Positions 34,910-44,138 are shown, numbered from the stretch's first letter. The stretch: DNA of 64,000 nt from Amycolatopsis roodepoortensis (GCF_014873915.1 NZ_JADBEJ010000005.1:2852001-2916000); one strand, 5' to 3'. Numbers and translations: made by a program. The notes: generated from the letters alone by a model not told the origin.

Positions 34910-36894
34910 CGGTCATACTCCGTCCTCATACCCAGCGGCAGGTCCAGCCGCAGCCCCTGGTCGCCTATCGCTTCGTGGGCGTCGTGGAGCTGCTGTGCTG
35001 TGCATTCCGCGAACACCTCGGCCAGGGCTGTGGCCTGGGTCCCCCAGATTGCCGTCCAGCGGATCGGGTCCAGGGCGTCGCGCATCCGCTCGATGTGGGC
35101 TGCCAGCAGCAGCAGCCTCGGCAGCTGCGAGATGAATACGACGGCGTTGCGGCAGATCATGCACATCGCCGGGGCGACGTGGCAGGGCTTCCCGCCAGGG
35201 GTGAATGGCGAATCGTAGGGATCACGGCAGTGAGTCAGGCCCATGTCGTACTCCCCGGCGCGCATCGCGGCGGCGTGTTCCACAGTCATCCCCGCGGCCT
35301 CGGCGACCTCGGGTTCGGCCAATCGATGCTCTGCTTGAGTGTCGAGGAGCATCGGCTTGGTCGTGATCGTGTGGAAGACGCGTTCTTGTGCGCGGTTGAT
35401 GGATCGTCCGGCGAGTGTTAGCGCCGTCGTTCCGTGGGCGTAATGGTGACGGAAGACCTCGATGTGATGGTCGTCCGCCGCCACATCGGTGAGGGTTCCG
35501 CCGAGGGCGGCCACACGGGCGGTTTTCACGGTCTTGCGGAGCCTTCGGGCGTAGTGCGGCTGAGAGATCGCCATAGCGGGTGTGCCGTCGTCGTTGCGAT
35601 GCCAGCTGATCCACGCGCTGAACCCGTTGTGGTCCTCAGTCCATGTGGCGACTCTGGCCCGCATAGTGGTCCTGGGACGGCCCGCTTCGACCGCGAGGAA
35701 CAGCACGTCCTCGGAGTCGAACGATTCGCGTGCCTGCCAGGTGACCTCCATCAACCGCCGTAGGAGCCCACCGACATCCCACCTGCCGACGGCAAGATAC
35801 ACCTCGCTTCCGGTGTCCCCATCCAGATCCGCGACATCGCCTGTGCTGGCCTTGCTATCAGGAAGGTCCGGGTGGAAATCAGCCCGGATGCGATTCGCGC
35901 GGAGTTTGGTCTGCCGCACTCGCACGCCCGCGTCAGAGAACTCCAGGTCCGCCATACGCAGGTCGAGGAGTTCCTCGGGGGTGCAGTCGGCCATGCCCAG
36001 CAGCAGGAGTACCCGGAAGGGCTGCAGGTCCTGCTCGGACGGGAACAGCAACCGGTTGATCGCTTTCAAGCAGGCATAGACTCCACGTTCCCTGCCAGGC
36101 GGGTTCGCTTCGATAACGTCCTTGATCGGCTGCGACCACGATGACGAATTCATGGGCAGGTGCTCGAGGAGATCTGTGGTCGTCAGAAGGCGATGCTTGG
36201 CGGCCCAGACCAGGTTGGCGAGGTCATGCCAGCCTTCGCGGCGGGGGTCAGCTCCGGATCTCAGCAGATGCTGCCCCCGAGTGAGGCGTTTCTCCAGTGC
36301 CCGGACGTCGGCCCTTGCGGCCTCCTGCAGTGCCAACCGTTCCTCGTTGGAGTATTCGTCAAGGACCGCGTTGGGGCGGCGCTTGTATGTCGGAGGCCCC
36401 GCCGCGCGACGACGAAGGGTCTCCGGAACATTCGGGTCGCGCTCCGCACGCATATCGATCAGCGCCAGCACAGCCGCGGCCTTGCGGTAGGGCTCCGCTG
36501 ATCGCAGCCCGTGCCGCCTCCGCAGATCTGCCTCCCAGCAGAAGAGGGCTTCGATCAGATCGATTTTCATCCCGGCCAAACGCGCCTCTGCAGGCTCGCA
36601 CCCGACGGTCGGCAAGTGTTCATCGAGGAACGTTCCCAGCTCCCGCACGGCCGTGAAATAGCAATCGGGCTTGCGCAGCGAGACCCGATGGGCGTACGCC
36701 ACAGCCTCGTCCGCCAGCTCCGCGACCAGGACGGAACATCGGAACAGGGAGGGGGCGATACTCAACCGCACCGTTCGCCCTCGCCGTTCCCGGACTATAA
36801 CCCGGTCCCCGATCCTATCGGAGTTGGCGGGTTTCACTTCTGGCACCACCATCGTACGTGGGCGCGAAGCACGTTCGCCTCTGCGGGCCATCAC
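34906..36894 (-). CDS. Tyrosine-recombinase-like protein, second of three, degenerate active site
   Basis: A 662-residue protein between two clear tyrosine recombinases, similar in size to TnpB of Tn554. The expected first-Arg region reads ADCTPEELLDLRMADLE. The H-x-x-R region reads HIEVFRHHYAHGTTALT and is followed by LAGRSINRAQERVFH in place of LGH. I find no convincing nucleophilic Tyr in a G-Y context, so it may be structural rather than catalytic. A Cys pair CMICRN near the C-terminus could bind zinc with the preceding CH. Its start (GTGATG at 36894) overlaps the upstream stop. Confidence 0.8.
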   Translation of the reverse strand: MMARRGERASRPRTMVVPEVKPANSDRIGDRVIVRERRGRTVRLSIAPSLFRCSVLVAELADEAVAYAHRVSLRKPDCYFTAVRELGTFLDEHLPTVGCEPAEARLAGMKIDLIEALFCWEADLRRRHGLRSAEPYRKAAAVLALIDMRAERDPNVPETLRRRAAGPPTYKRRPNAVLDEYSNEERLALQEAARADVRALEKRLTRGQHLLRSGADPRREGWHDLANLVWAAKHRLLTTTDLLEHLPMNSSSWSQPIKDVIEANPPGRERGVYACLKAINRLLFPSEQDLQPFRVLLLLGMADCTPEELLDLRMADLEFSDAGVRVRQTKLRANRIRADFHPDLPDSKASTGDVADLDGDTGSEVYLAVGRWDVGGLLRRLMEVTWQARESFDSEDVLFLAVEAGRPRTTMRARVATWTEDHNGFSAWISWHRNDDGTPAMAISQPHYARRLRKTVKTARVAALGGTLTDVAADDHHIEVFRHHYAHGTTALTLAGRSINRAQERVFHTITTKPMLLDTQAEHRLAEPEVAEAAGMTVEHAAAMRAGEYDMGLTHCRDPYDSPFTPGGKPCHVAPAMCMICRNAVVFISQLPRLLLLAAHIERMRDALDPIRWTAIWGTQATALAEVFAECTAQQLHDAHEAIGDQGLRLDLPLGMRTEYDR

Positions 36895-38345
36895 AGGACC
36901 GCGCGTTCCGCGGCAAGAGCCGCGTACTCCGCGTAGGTCTTGTCTGATTCATTCCACTCGGCAATAGCTTGGGCCACAAGAACGTTGGTGTTCCGGACGT
37001 AACGCAAATACTTCATCGTCGACCCAGGATTCAGATGTCCGAGTAGCCGCTGCAAGATCAACTGCGGATTGCGGCAGATGTGGTCGGCCAGGTAAGCATT
37101 GTGCCCACCGTTGAGTCTGCGGTCCGTCTCCTGTGCAATCACCAACTGGGTGAGCTGCTCCAACATGTAAACCGAGAACGTGTGCCGTAGATCGTGGATT
37201 CTGAACCTGCGCGGCATCACCATATCGACACCGTTTTCAGCTGCAATCCGAAGAGATCTGGCGTGCGCATCATCGAAGATCTGTTCCCACCGTTGCTTAC
37301 TGAGCATCCGGCCACCACGGCCGACGAACAACGCCATCGGCTCCAGACCGCAAGGCCCTTCGGTCACCGCGATTCTCCGCAGCTCCGCGGTCATCTTCTC
37401 GATCGAGAACGTCCGGCGTCTCCCATGCAGCCGCCCGCTGACCTTCATCTGCCGCTCGTCGATATCGGTGACGACGAACAGCTCGGCTCTGCGCCTGGTC
37501 AACGCCGGTGCCGCCCTGCGAATCGTGGCGGCCCGCTCGGTGCGCCGGTAAAGGTCGAGCTCTTTCATCACGGAATGCTGGATCGTCACATCGCGGGGCA
37601 GGCTGTACTTCGCGATCATCTCCAGCCGTACGTCGACCGGCAGGCAGTCACGACGCGGGAGTCCGACCTCGATGTCCAGTAGCGAGGTGAATTCCCTCAA
37701 GCGCATCCCTGTCGTCACCGCGAGCTCCGCTGCCGCCGCGTTCCTGAGCGGAGCCGAACCTCGGAACGACAGGTCGACCCGGTCTGCTGGAAGCATTCCC
37801 CGCAAGCCGACCTGCTTGAGGAATCGCCACTGCCGGTGGGTCAGATGGCGAATGTCCAGATCCGATACCGCACCCCAGGCCAGGACGTCCCGGCCGTTGC
37901 GCAGCCGGCGATAAGGCTTGCGGTCCAGCCACTGGGCCTCGACCGCCCACTCATAGAAGTTGTTGATCAGCGCTCGTCGGCGCTTCCAGGTCGCCGGCGC
38001 GTTCGGCTTGTCCTGTAGCTCGGTCCGCTCAGCGCGGTAGGCGATCAGGTTTTCCTCAGTCGCCGACAGGACGTCAGTCGACGGTTCCAGCTGAGCCAGG
38101 AAGTCGACGAGGTCGAGCAGGTCGTAGGTGTAATCGGACAACGTCTTAGGTTGGTGAGTCTTGGCCATTTCGAACATGAACGAACACAGTGGCTCGACCG
38201 GCCGCATATCCCGTCCGAGGAAGAACGGAGTCCCATCCTGCGGCGAACCCTTCCGCCGCAGGACAGTGAGACCGTCAACGCCAAGACCAGGCACGGGCTC
38301 AAAATATCGACGGACCTTGTCCCTCGACACGAAGAAGTGATCCAT
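36891..38345 (-). CDS. Tyrosine recombinase/integrase, first of three
   Basis: A 484-residue integrase. The N-terminal core-binding part contains KTLSDYTYDLLDLVDFLAQL. The catalytic domain shows AVTTGMRLREFTSLLD (Arg I), FRIHDLRHTFSVYML (H-x-x-R), LQRLLGHLNPGSTMKYLRYV (LGH then Tyr). It is the best-conserved catalyst of the trio. GAGGGG lies seven bases before the ATG at 38345. It is the first gene of a five-gene chain with four-base overlaps, 120 bases inside the element's right end, as expected for an integrase next to its attachment site. Confidence 0.92.
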   Translation of the reverse strand: MDHFFVSRDKVRRYFEPVPGLGVDGLTVLRRKGSPQDGTPFFLGRDMRPVEPLCSFMFEMAKTHQPKTLSDYTYDLLDLVDFLAQLEPSTDVLSATEENLIAYRAERTELQDKPNAPATWKRRRALINNFYEWAVEAQWLDRKPYRRLRNGRDVLAWGAVSDLDIRHLTHRQWRFLKQVGLRGMLPADRVDLSFRGSAPLRNAAAAELAVTTGMRLREFTSLLDIEVGLPRRDCLPVDVRLEMIAKYSLPRDVTIQHSVMKELDLYRRTERAATIRRAAPALTRRRAELFVVTDIDERQMKVSGRLHGRRRTFSIEKMTAELRRIAVTEGPCGLEPMALFVGRGGRMLSKQRWEQIFDDAHARSLRIAAENGVDMVMPRRFRIHDLRHTFSVYMLEQLTQLVIAQETDRRLNGGHNAYLADHICRNPQLILQRLLGHLNPGSTMKYLRYVRNTNVLVAQAIAEWNESDKTYAEYAALAAERAVL

Positions 38346-38467
38346 CGTTCGCCCCTCAGTGAGAGCTATACGGCTCCCAGAACCTAGCGGGCACGAATCA
38401 AAGGCGACAGAGCGGTACGAACGCCACGGAACGGTGAGACAGGCTCAAATACTTGCCATAACAGGCG

Positions 38468-38657
38468 GTACCCAGCCTCGCACCCGGTGCCGCACGAGCA
38501 GCACGTGGCGGTGCTCCGGGTCGGTGACCCAGACCTCGGCTGCGAGCGGCTCCAACGCGGTCGAACGTGCGTGTAGCCACGCCTGAGCGTCGTCGTACTC
38601 GGTCTCGGCAAGGCGAGCATCGACGGCCGCAGCGTCGATCGTCGCCTGGTCAGGCAT
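38468..38657 (-). pseudogene. 5' half of the interrupted NUDIX hydrolase gene
   Basis: From the ATG at 38657 it reads MPDQATIDAAAVDARLAETE and EYDDAQAWLHARSTALEPLA, then EHRHVLLVRHRVRGWVP, where the element begins. In the inserted state the frame runs on only to a stop at 38445. The rest is at 20260-20585 and fits in frame. The ATG overlaps the upstream gene's stop (ATGCCTGA), so the NUDIX gene was third in an operon headed by the XRE-TPR regulator. Confidence 0.85.
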
Positions 38658-39009
38658 CGCGTTCGATGCGCTCGAAGATGTCGATATCCGTCGCCTTCTG
38701 CCAGTCCGGCAAATCGTTCCAGTCCGCGACGTACGACGGCTTCGGCTCGGGGAAGTGCTTGAAGATCTGGCCGATCCAGCACAACGCCACAAAGCGGCCT
38801 TTCTGGTCTGGGGTCAGTTTGGTGGTGGCGCCGTCGGTGGCCTTGATGAAGGCGACGACCTGGTCGTACACGGCGGTCGCGGCGTCGCGTTCCCAGTCGG
38901 GGGTCTGGTCCCACGGGGTGATGTAGCCAGGCTTCGGCTCACCGGGGTAGTGCTTGGTGACTCCGGCGATCCACGCCTCGCGGAACACGCGGCCACGGTC
39001 GTTGTGCAT
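38650..39009 (-). CDS. Unknown 119-residue protein with two internal repeats
   Basis: The protein contains the same pattern twice: WIAGVTKHYPGEPKPGYITP with WDQTPDWERDAATAVYDQVV, and again IGQIFKHFPEPKPSYVADW with NDLPDWQKATDIDIFERIE. Each unit has the aromatic signature KH-x-P-x-EPKP-x-Y-x3-W-x2-(T/L)PDW. GGAGG lies eight bases before the ATG at 39009. It sits between the regulator and the interrupted NUDIX gene in one operon. No family known to me; small and soluble. Confidence 0.75.
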   Translation of the reverse strand: MHNDRGRVFREAWIAGVTKHYPGEPKPGYITPWDQTPDWERDAATAVYDQVVAFIKATDGATTKLTPDQKGRFVALCWIGQIFKHFPEPKPSYVADWNDLPDWQKATDIDIFERIERDA

Positions 39010-39023
39010 TCGGTCGTCCTCCA

Positions 39024-40307
39024 TCACGCGGCGCGGTTGCCGACGAGTTTGGTGATCTCGGCATCGAGTCGCTGGATTTGTTGGTCGTTGAGCAAGGAAG
39101 CAAGGTGTGGCTGAAGGACCCGCAGCTTCTGTGCGATGACCCCCGAGCGGGTCTGGCGGGCGGTAGTCAGGACGGTGTCGGCGTAGGTGACGACCTGGTC
39201 CGGGTCGCGACGGTGCACGCCGATCATCGCCAGGTCGGTCAGGACGCCTGCTTTCCGGCGGGCGGTCAAGGTGCCCTGCAGGGCGTCGACCAGAGCCGCT
39301 TCAGCTAGGTCGTGGCGGCCCAGCGTGACGTAGCAGGTTCCGCGTTCTTCAGCCAAGCGGGAGCCATCAAACCGGAGCCAGCCGCCGTTGTGCACCTGGC
39401 CCCGTAGGCGCTGGACCTCAGCAGCGGTGTCGAGGGCATGTTGGCAGGAGTCAAAGTCGCCGAGGCCGGCGAAGGTCTCGGCCTGCACCACGGCGACCCA
39501 GTGTCGGGTCGACAGGCTGGGGTCGCCTCGACGTGCGATGGTGGCGGCCACGTCGAGCATCGGCGCGGCATCCGCGAATCGGCGCTCGTACACGGCGACG
39601 AAAGCATGCCTGGTCAACGCGCAGGCCCACAGGTCGGAAGCGACGGCCTCCTTGCTCGCTGTTGCCGCAAGCGTGTAGCAGTGAGCGGCGTCGGTGTATC
39701 GGTTGCCGTCGAAGAAGATTTCCCCCGCCAACTGGAAGAGGTCGGCGGTCAGCTCGCAGAGCCGTTGTCGGATGGTCGGTGTCTGCGGTCGTCGCAAGGA
39801 GTCGCTGAGTACACCGAGTTGGGCTCGGACCAGCGGCAGCACCTGGGCCTTGGTCGGCGACAGTGCGTACACGCGCCACAGGTGGGAGTTGAGCTGGGCG
39901 AACTCCGCTGCTCCCGCCGTGTCCACCGTGCCCGCGTGAGCTGTGGCGGCGAGCCGGTCGACGTCGCCGAGTACTGTCTCGCCAGCAGGCAGCGCGAGCA
40001 ACGCGCCGGTCATGCTGAACAAGCGCAGCAGGTCACGACGGTTCATGTCGTCGGCCTCCGCAGGGTCGGCTGGTTCAGTGGCAACGGTAGAAGCTTGCCG
40101 GTTCGGCGTGAGCAACGCATCCAACTGGTCGAGGCTCACATCGAGGGTCTTAGCCAAACACGGTCGACGGTACGGCTGCGGGGTCAGGGTGCCGCGTTCC
40201 CAGCGTCCGACCGTGGAGAACTCCACGCCCACCGCCGCGCCGAAGCTCTCCTGGGTGTAGCCCATCTGCTCACGCCGCGCGGCGAAGGCATCTCGTCGGT
40301 CACTCAT
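39024..40307 (-). CDS. XRE-family regulator with TPR-like domain, lanthipeptide-linked
   Basis: A 427-residue regulator. The HTH is at the N-terminus: MSDRRDAFAARREQMGYTQE, FGAAVGVEFSTVGRWERGTL. A linker with RRDLLRLFSMTGALLALPAG follows, then helical repeats of TPR type (for example RYTDAAHCYTLAATASKEAV, FDSCQHALDTAAEVQRL, RHDLAEAALVDALQGTL). Proteins of this build often control RiPP clusters in actinobacteria, possibly by sensing a small molecule or peptide. GAGGTGG precedes the ATG at 40307. It is transcribed away from the lanthipeptide precursor; the shared upstream region carries a tandem GCCTCAT repeat. Confidence 0.88.
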   Translation of the reverse strand: MSDRRDAFAARREQMGYTQESFGAAVGVEFSTVGRWERGTLTPQPYRRPCLAKTLDVSLDQLDALLTPNRQASTVATEPADPAEADDMNRRDLLRLFSMTGALLALPAGETVLGDVDRLAATAHAGTVDTAGAAEFAQLNSHLWRVYALSPTKAQVLPLVRAQLGVLSDSLRRPQTPTIRQRLCELTADLFQLAGEIFFDGNRYTDAAHCYTLAATASKEAVASDLWACALTRHAFVAVYERRFADAAPMLDVAATIARRGDPSLSTRHWVAVVQAETFAGLGDFDSCQHALDTAAEVQRLRGQVHNGGWLRFDGSRLAEERGTCYVTLGRHDLAEAALVDALQGTLTARRKAGVLTDLAMIGVHRRDPDQVVTYADTVLTTARQTRSGVIAQKLRVLQPHLASLLNDQQIQRLDAEITKLVGNRAA

Positions 40308-40757
40308 GAACACCACCTCACCCCGTCGGTCACCTGCCACGATAGCCAGCTACGGGTCAAGGCTGATCACCCGCTCGGCGAGCTGTACCCGTTCGGACTA
40401 CCGCCTCTGAAAAGGCGTTTATGCAGGTCAGAGGTGATGACGCCTCATTGCCGCCTCATCGACGCCGCGTCGGCGCTCTGGCTATCGTTGATCACCAGGG
40501 GTTTGACTGATATCGCTGCGGTCCGGGCGAGCTTCCGCTTCGGCGCAGCCCGAGTATCCGGAAGCGTCTTTCACCGGGACGTGCCGTCGAGGGGTGTGTG
40601 GTGGTAGGACTGCCCTCCACTTCGATGGAATTCCGCTCGCGGGTGTGCTGGCGGGAGCGCTCGGTACCTCGGTCGAGTTCCGGGCTGGTCCGCCTGGCGG
40701 GCGAAGTCACGGCCGACTCGCCGGGACTCGGAGCGTAAAACCCACGAAGGAGGATCT
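40308..40757. promoter_or_regulatory. Divergent control region with GCCTCAT direct repeat
   Basis: This 450-base gap separates the regulator from the lanthipeptide precursor. GCCTCAT occurs at 40442-40448 and 40453-40459, one helical turn (11 bp) apart. The same tandem repeat lies at 60544-60561 upstream of the other XRE-TPR regulator. The remaining sequence holds no gene I can support. TTGACT at about 40503 is a possible -35 for the precursor. AAGGAGG at 40747 is its ribosome-binding site. Confidence 0.55.
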
Positions 40758-40943
40758 GTGACGGTTCAGATGGAGTGGTCGCCGACCACGGTGGCCACGC
40801 CCGCCGCGGAGGTCGAGATGGGCTCGGAGTTCGACCTCGACATCACGCTGGTCGAGGTGGTGGACCCGGCGCATCTGATCAACATGACGGATGACGGCTG
40901 CGGGACGACGTGCGAGAAGTCGACCTGCATCAGCGCCGCCTGA
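40758..40943 (+). CDS. lanA: FxLD-family class I lanthipeptide precursor
   Basis: A 61-residue precursor started by GTG behind AAGGAGG. The leader holds the family motif FDLD at residues 25-28 within GSEFDLDITLVEVVD, which gives the FxLD family its name and should be the LanB recognition site. The core side, after about residue 40, is HLINMTDDGCGTTCEKSTCI. It has Cys 48, 52 and 57 with Thr 44, 50, 51, 56 and Ser 55, 59 as dehydration candidates, so up to three (methyl)lanthionine rings. The Asp-Asp-Gly at 45-47 is a natural site for methyltransferase-driven aspartimide/isoaspartate formation. Confidence 0.9.
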   Translation: MTVQMEWSPTTVATPAAEVEMGSEFDLDITLVEVVDPAHLINMTDDGCGTTCEKSTCISAA

Positions 40944-40956
40944 TTGTCACGAGCGA

Positions 40957-40997
40957 CCGGACGCCCGCCAGGGGCTTCTTGGGCGGGCGTCCGGTTT
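40957..40997 (+). terminator. Hairpin between precursor and lanB, probable attenuator
   Basis: CCGGACGCCCGCC (40957-40969) and GGCGGGCGTCCGG (40982-40994) form a perfect 13-bp stem followed by TTTCC. It sits right after the precursor stop and before lanB. Partial terminators here are common in RiPP operons and keep precursor mRNA in excess over enzyme mRNA. Confidence 0.7.
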
Positions 40998-41024
40998 CCA
41001 TCCGTCGCTTTGGAGAGGTGTCCC

Positions 41025-44000
41025 GTGTCCACGGCCTTGCCCGACCGCGTCGGCTTTCGAGCCGCGGGTGGCCTGTTGGTCCGGGCTGTTGCAGAGGGCG
41101 AGCTGAAACTTCCGCCGTGGCCGACGCTGACCGCGACCGGGGCCGACGCCGTCACCGCGTGGGTGGACTGGCTGCGCGAAGTGTGGGAGGTCGAAGCCGT
41201 CCGTGACGCCATCGGCCTGGCCAGCCCTGTCCTTGCTGACCGCGTCCACAACCTGTGTGGCGCTCAGGTTGCCAGCGAGCGCGAATCCCGGCGCGTGGTG
41301 CTGTCCGTTCTGCGGTACCTGGCACGGTTGACCGGCCGTCCGACTCCCAACGGCTTGTTCGCCGGGGTCACCGCCGCGCGGTTCGACGCGGATCCCTCTC
41401 AGCGTTGGGGTGATGATCATCGCGCGGACGCTGCGGCCGACGCCGGGTGGCTGGCCGAGGTCATCCGACGGTTGGAAGGTCAGGCCGAGATCCTGGAGCG
41501 CTTGGTCCTCGTCGCGAACTCCACGTTGATGGTGCGCGGTGAGCGGCTTGTGGTTCCGTACCAGCCGACCGTCAACCATCGAGGCACCGGCGCAGTCGAA
41601 GTCGAACTTCGCTACACCGGCCCGGTGCGCGCGGCCGTGCGAGCTGCGCGGACACCGATTCCTTTCGATGACATGCGCGAGCAGGTACAGGCCGAGTTCC
41701 CGAGCACCGCCGGGAGCACGGTGACCGGCTTGCTGGCCACGTTGGTCGCTCGTCGCGTGCTCGTCACCAACCTCCATGCGCCGAGCACGGAGCCCGACGC
41801 ACTTGGCCACTTGGTGCGCGAGCTGGCCACGGTCGGCGAGGCTGCCACCGAGCGGTGCATGACGCTGAACGACATCCACGACATGTTGCGGCGACATCGG
41901 AACAGCCCAGCGGAAGCGCGGCGCAGGCTACGGACCGACGCCGCCGCGTCCATGAGCCGCCTGGCTCCGTCACGGCGGAGCCCAGTCACGGTCGACCTGC
42001 GGCTGGACCTGGACGTCGTGCTCCCCAGCGCAGTCGCCCGCGAAGCGGAACGTGCCGCGCTGGTCCTGGCGCGCCTGACCTCCCGCGCCAGCGGTACGGC
42101 AGCCTGGGCGGACTTCCACCGACGCTTCTACCAGCGGTTCGGCACCGGCGCACAGGTGCCACTGCTCGAGGTCATTGCCGACAGCGGGATCGGCTGGCCT
42201 GACGGCTACCCCGGCACCAGCGGAGTGGTCACACGACCCCAGCAGACGCCTCGGGACGAACGGCTGCTGGCGTTGGCCCAGGCCGCCGCGTTGGACGGTC
42301 AGCAAGAGGTCGTCCTCGGCGAGAGGTTGATCGCCGAGCTGGAGCTGGCGCCTGTGCACTCGATGCGGCTGCCCTCGCACCTCGAGTTGTGCGCCCGTGT
42401 CGACTCCCCGAGCCTGCAAGCCCTGAAGCAGGGCAACTTCCAGCTCGTCGTTACCTCAGTCTCGCGATCGGCCGGCGTCGTCAGCGGCCGTTTCCTGCAC
42501 CTGTTCGACGAACACGACCGCCGAATGCTGATCACGCCGCTCGCCCCGCCCGCGTCTGACGGGGTAATCCAGGCCCAGTTGTCATTCCCGCCTCTGGACC
42601 CCGCCACCGCACACGTCGCCCGCAGCGCCCAGGTCCTGCCAACCATCGTCAGCCTCGCCGAACACCGCGACACCGCCGCGTCAACGGCGGTCCTCACGGC
42701 GGCGGACTTGGCGGTCAGTTGCGACAGCGACCGCCTGTATCTGACCGCACCCGCCCTCGGCGCGAGGGTCGAAGCGTGGGGCTTGCACGCACTCAACCTA
42801 CGCAAACACACTCCGCCGCTGGCCCGCCTCCTGGTCGAACTGACCCGCGCACACTGCGCGGAGGTCACCGACTTCGACTGGGGCACGGCGGCCACGTTGC
42901 CGTTTCTTCCTCGGCTGCGCTTCGGCCGCATCGTGCTGTCCCCGGCCCGGTGGCGGTTGGCCGCAGCCGACCTTCCCGACCGGACCTCCAGCTGGGCGAC
43001 CTGGGACAGCGCCCTGGCCGAGTGGCGCACCCGCCGCCGCCTCCCGCAGGCGGTGTTCCTGGTCGACGGGGACTGGCGGTTGCCGCTCGATCTCGTCGAG
43101 GACGCACACCGGGTCCTGCTGCGCGAGCACCTCGGTACCCACCCCCACGCGGTGCTGGAGGAAGGACCCGCTGAGGACGCCGCCGGATGGCTCGATGGCC
43201 GTGCTCACGACGTCGTCGTGCCCATGGCCAGCTGTCAGCCGCAGGCCACGACGCGGCCACCGCGCCCGACGCCCCAGCGGATCGTCCGGCCAGGTGAGCA
43301 CGGGCTGTCGCCGGGTGGTTCCCCCATGCTGTTCGCCAAGCTCTACGGCGACCCGCAACGTCACAACACCGTGCTCGCCAAGCACCTGCCCGCACTGCTG
43401 GCGGAGTGGGGCGATGCCCAACCGCGGTGGTGGTTTCTGCGATTCCGCGAGGGCAACGAGCACTACCTGCGCTTGCGGATCAGTCTCCTCAGCACTGAGC
43501 CAGTGGTGTTCGGCGAGGCGGCCGGCCGGGTCAGCGCCTGGGCCGACCGGCTCCGCCGCCTCGGCCTGCTGCGCGACATCGCTTTCGCGACCTCCTACCC
43601 GGAGACCGGCCGCTGGGGCTCAGGTGCGGCACTATCAGCCGTCGAGGCGTTCTTCACGGCTGACTCCCGCGCCGTGCTCGCCGAGCTCGCCTGGCCCGCG
43701 CGACCGCACGACCATGCTCTGGCCGCGGCGAACTTCGCCGCCATCGCCGTCGCCTTCATGGGAGGGACCGAGGCCGGGATGCGGTGGCTGGTCGACCATG
43801 TCCCGGCCAAACCTCCTACCGTCGTGCCCCGGCCGGTGTTCACCGAGGCACAATGCCTCGCCGACCCCTCCGAGAATTTCCGCGCCTTGCGCAGCACGCC
43901 GGGTGCGGCTTCGGTCGTCGCGACATGGGCCGAGCGCGCCCAGACCGTAGCTGCCTACCGAGCGCACCTGTCCGGGGCTGAGGCCGAGGGCGTCGACCCG

Positions 44001-44138
44001 GACGCCGCCTTGGGCTCGTTGCTGCACACGCACTTCCTGCGGGCCTACGGCATCGAGCCCGACGACAAGGCGGTGTGCCTTTACCTGGCCCGGACCGCGG
44101 CCCTGACCTTCGCCGCCCGCACCGGAGGACCGCGATGA
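41025..44138 (+). CDS. lanB: Class I lanthipeptide dehydratase LanB, full length
   Basis: A 1,037-residue dehydratase. The N-terminal Lant_dehydr_N region has RLTGRPTPNGLFAGVTAARF, a family signature of the glutamylation domain that uses glutamyl-tRNA to activate Ser/Thr. The C-terminal SpaB_C elimination domain runs from about residue 765 (LFAKLYGDPQRHNTVL, then WWFLRFREGNEHYLRLRISL). It should dehydrate Ser/Thr of the precursor core in the cytoplasm. The GTG at 41025 follows GGAGAGG. Its stop overlaps the lanC start by four bases. Confidence 0.93.
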   Translation: MSTALPDRVGFRAAGGLLVRAVAEGELKLPPWPTLTATGADAVTAWVDWLREVWEVEAVRDAIGLASPVLADRVHNLCGAQVASERESRRVVLSVLRYLARLTGRPTPNGLFAGVTAARFDADPSQRWGDDHRADAAADAGWLAEVIRRLEGQAEILERLVLVANSTLMVRGERLVVPYQPTVNHRGTGAVEVELRYTGPVRAAVRAARTPIPFDDMREQVQAEFPSTAGSTVTGLLATLVARRVLVTNLHAPSTEPDALGHLVRELATVGEAATERCMTLNDIHDMLRRHRNSPAEARRRLRTDAAASMSRLAPSRRSPVTVDLRLDLDVVLPSAVAREAERAALVLARLTSRASGTAAWADFHRRFYQRFGTGAQVPLLEVIADSGIGWPDGYPGTSGVVTRPQQTPRDERLLALAQAAALDGQQEVVLGERLIAELELAPVHSMRLPSHLELCARVDSPSLQALKQGNFQLVVTSVSRSAGVVSGRFLHLFDEHDRRMLITPLAPPASDGVIQAQLSFPPLDPATAHVARSAQVLPTIVSLAEHRDTAASTAVLTAADLAVSCDSDRLYLTAPALGARVEAWGLHALNLRKHTPPLARLLVELTRAHCAEVTDFDWGTAATLPFLPRLRFGRIVLSPARWRLAAADLPDRTSSWATWDSALAEWRTRRRLPQAVFLVDGDWRLPLDLVEDAHRVLLREHLGTHPHAVLEEGPAEDAAGWLDGRAHDVVVPMASCQPQATTRPPRPTPQRIVRPGEHGLSPGGSPMLFAKLYGDPQRHNTVLAKHLPALLAEWGDAQPRWWFLRFREGNEHYLRLRISLLSTEPVVFGEAAGRVSAWADRLRRLGLLRDIAFATSYPETGRWGSGAALSAVEAFFTADSRAVLAELAWPARPHDHALAAANFAAIAVAFMGGTEAGMRWLVDHVPAKPPTVVPRPVFTEAQCLADPSENFRALRSTPGAASVVATWAERAQTVAAYRAHLSGAEAEGVDPDAALGSLLHTHFLRAYGIEPDDKAVCLYLARTAALTFAARTGGPR

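Larger units (their letters stand above)
20586..38467 (-). mobile_element. 17.88-kb integrative element inserted in a NUDIX gene
   Basis: The bounds come from gene restoration: deleting one GGCG and everything between the two copies rejoins the NUDIX gene in frame. One end carries three overlapping tyrosine recombinase genes, an accessory HTH gene and a NUDIX gene. The other end carries the intron/IS composite. Inward of the two ends there is limited inverted similarity (TTAGGAA against TTATGGCAA, then GTCTCAC at 20602-20608 and, on the other strand, at 38440-38434), compatible with recombinase binding arms. The architecture resembles Tn554-type elements (tyrosine recombinases TnpA and TnpB plus TnpC), but the proteins are larger. 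Cargo is stress and ion-transport genes. Confidence 0.8.
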
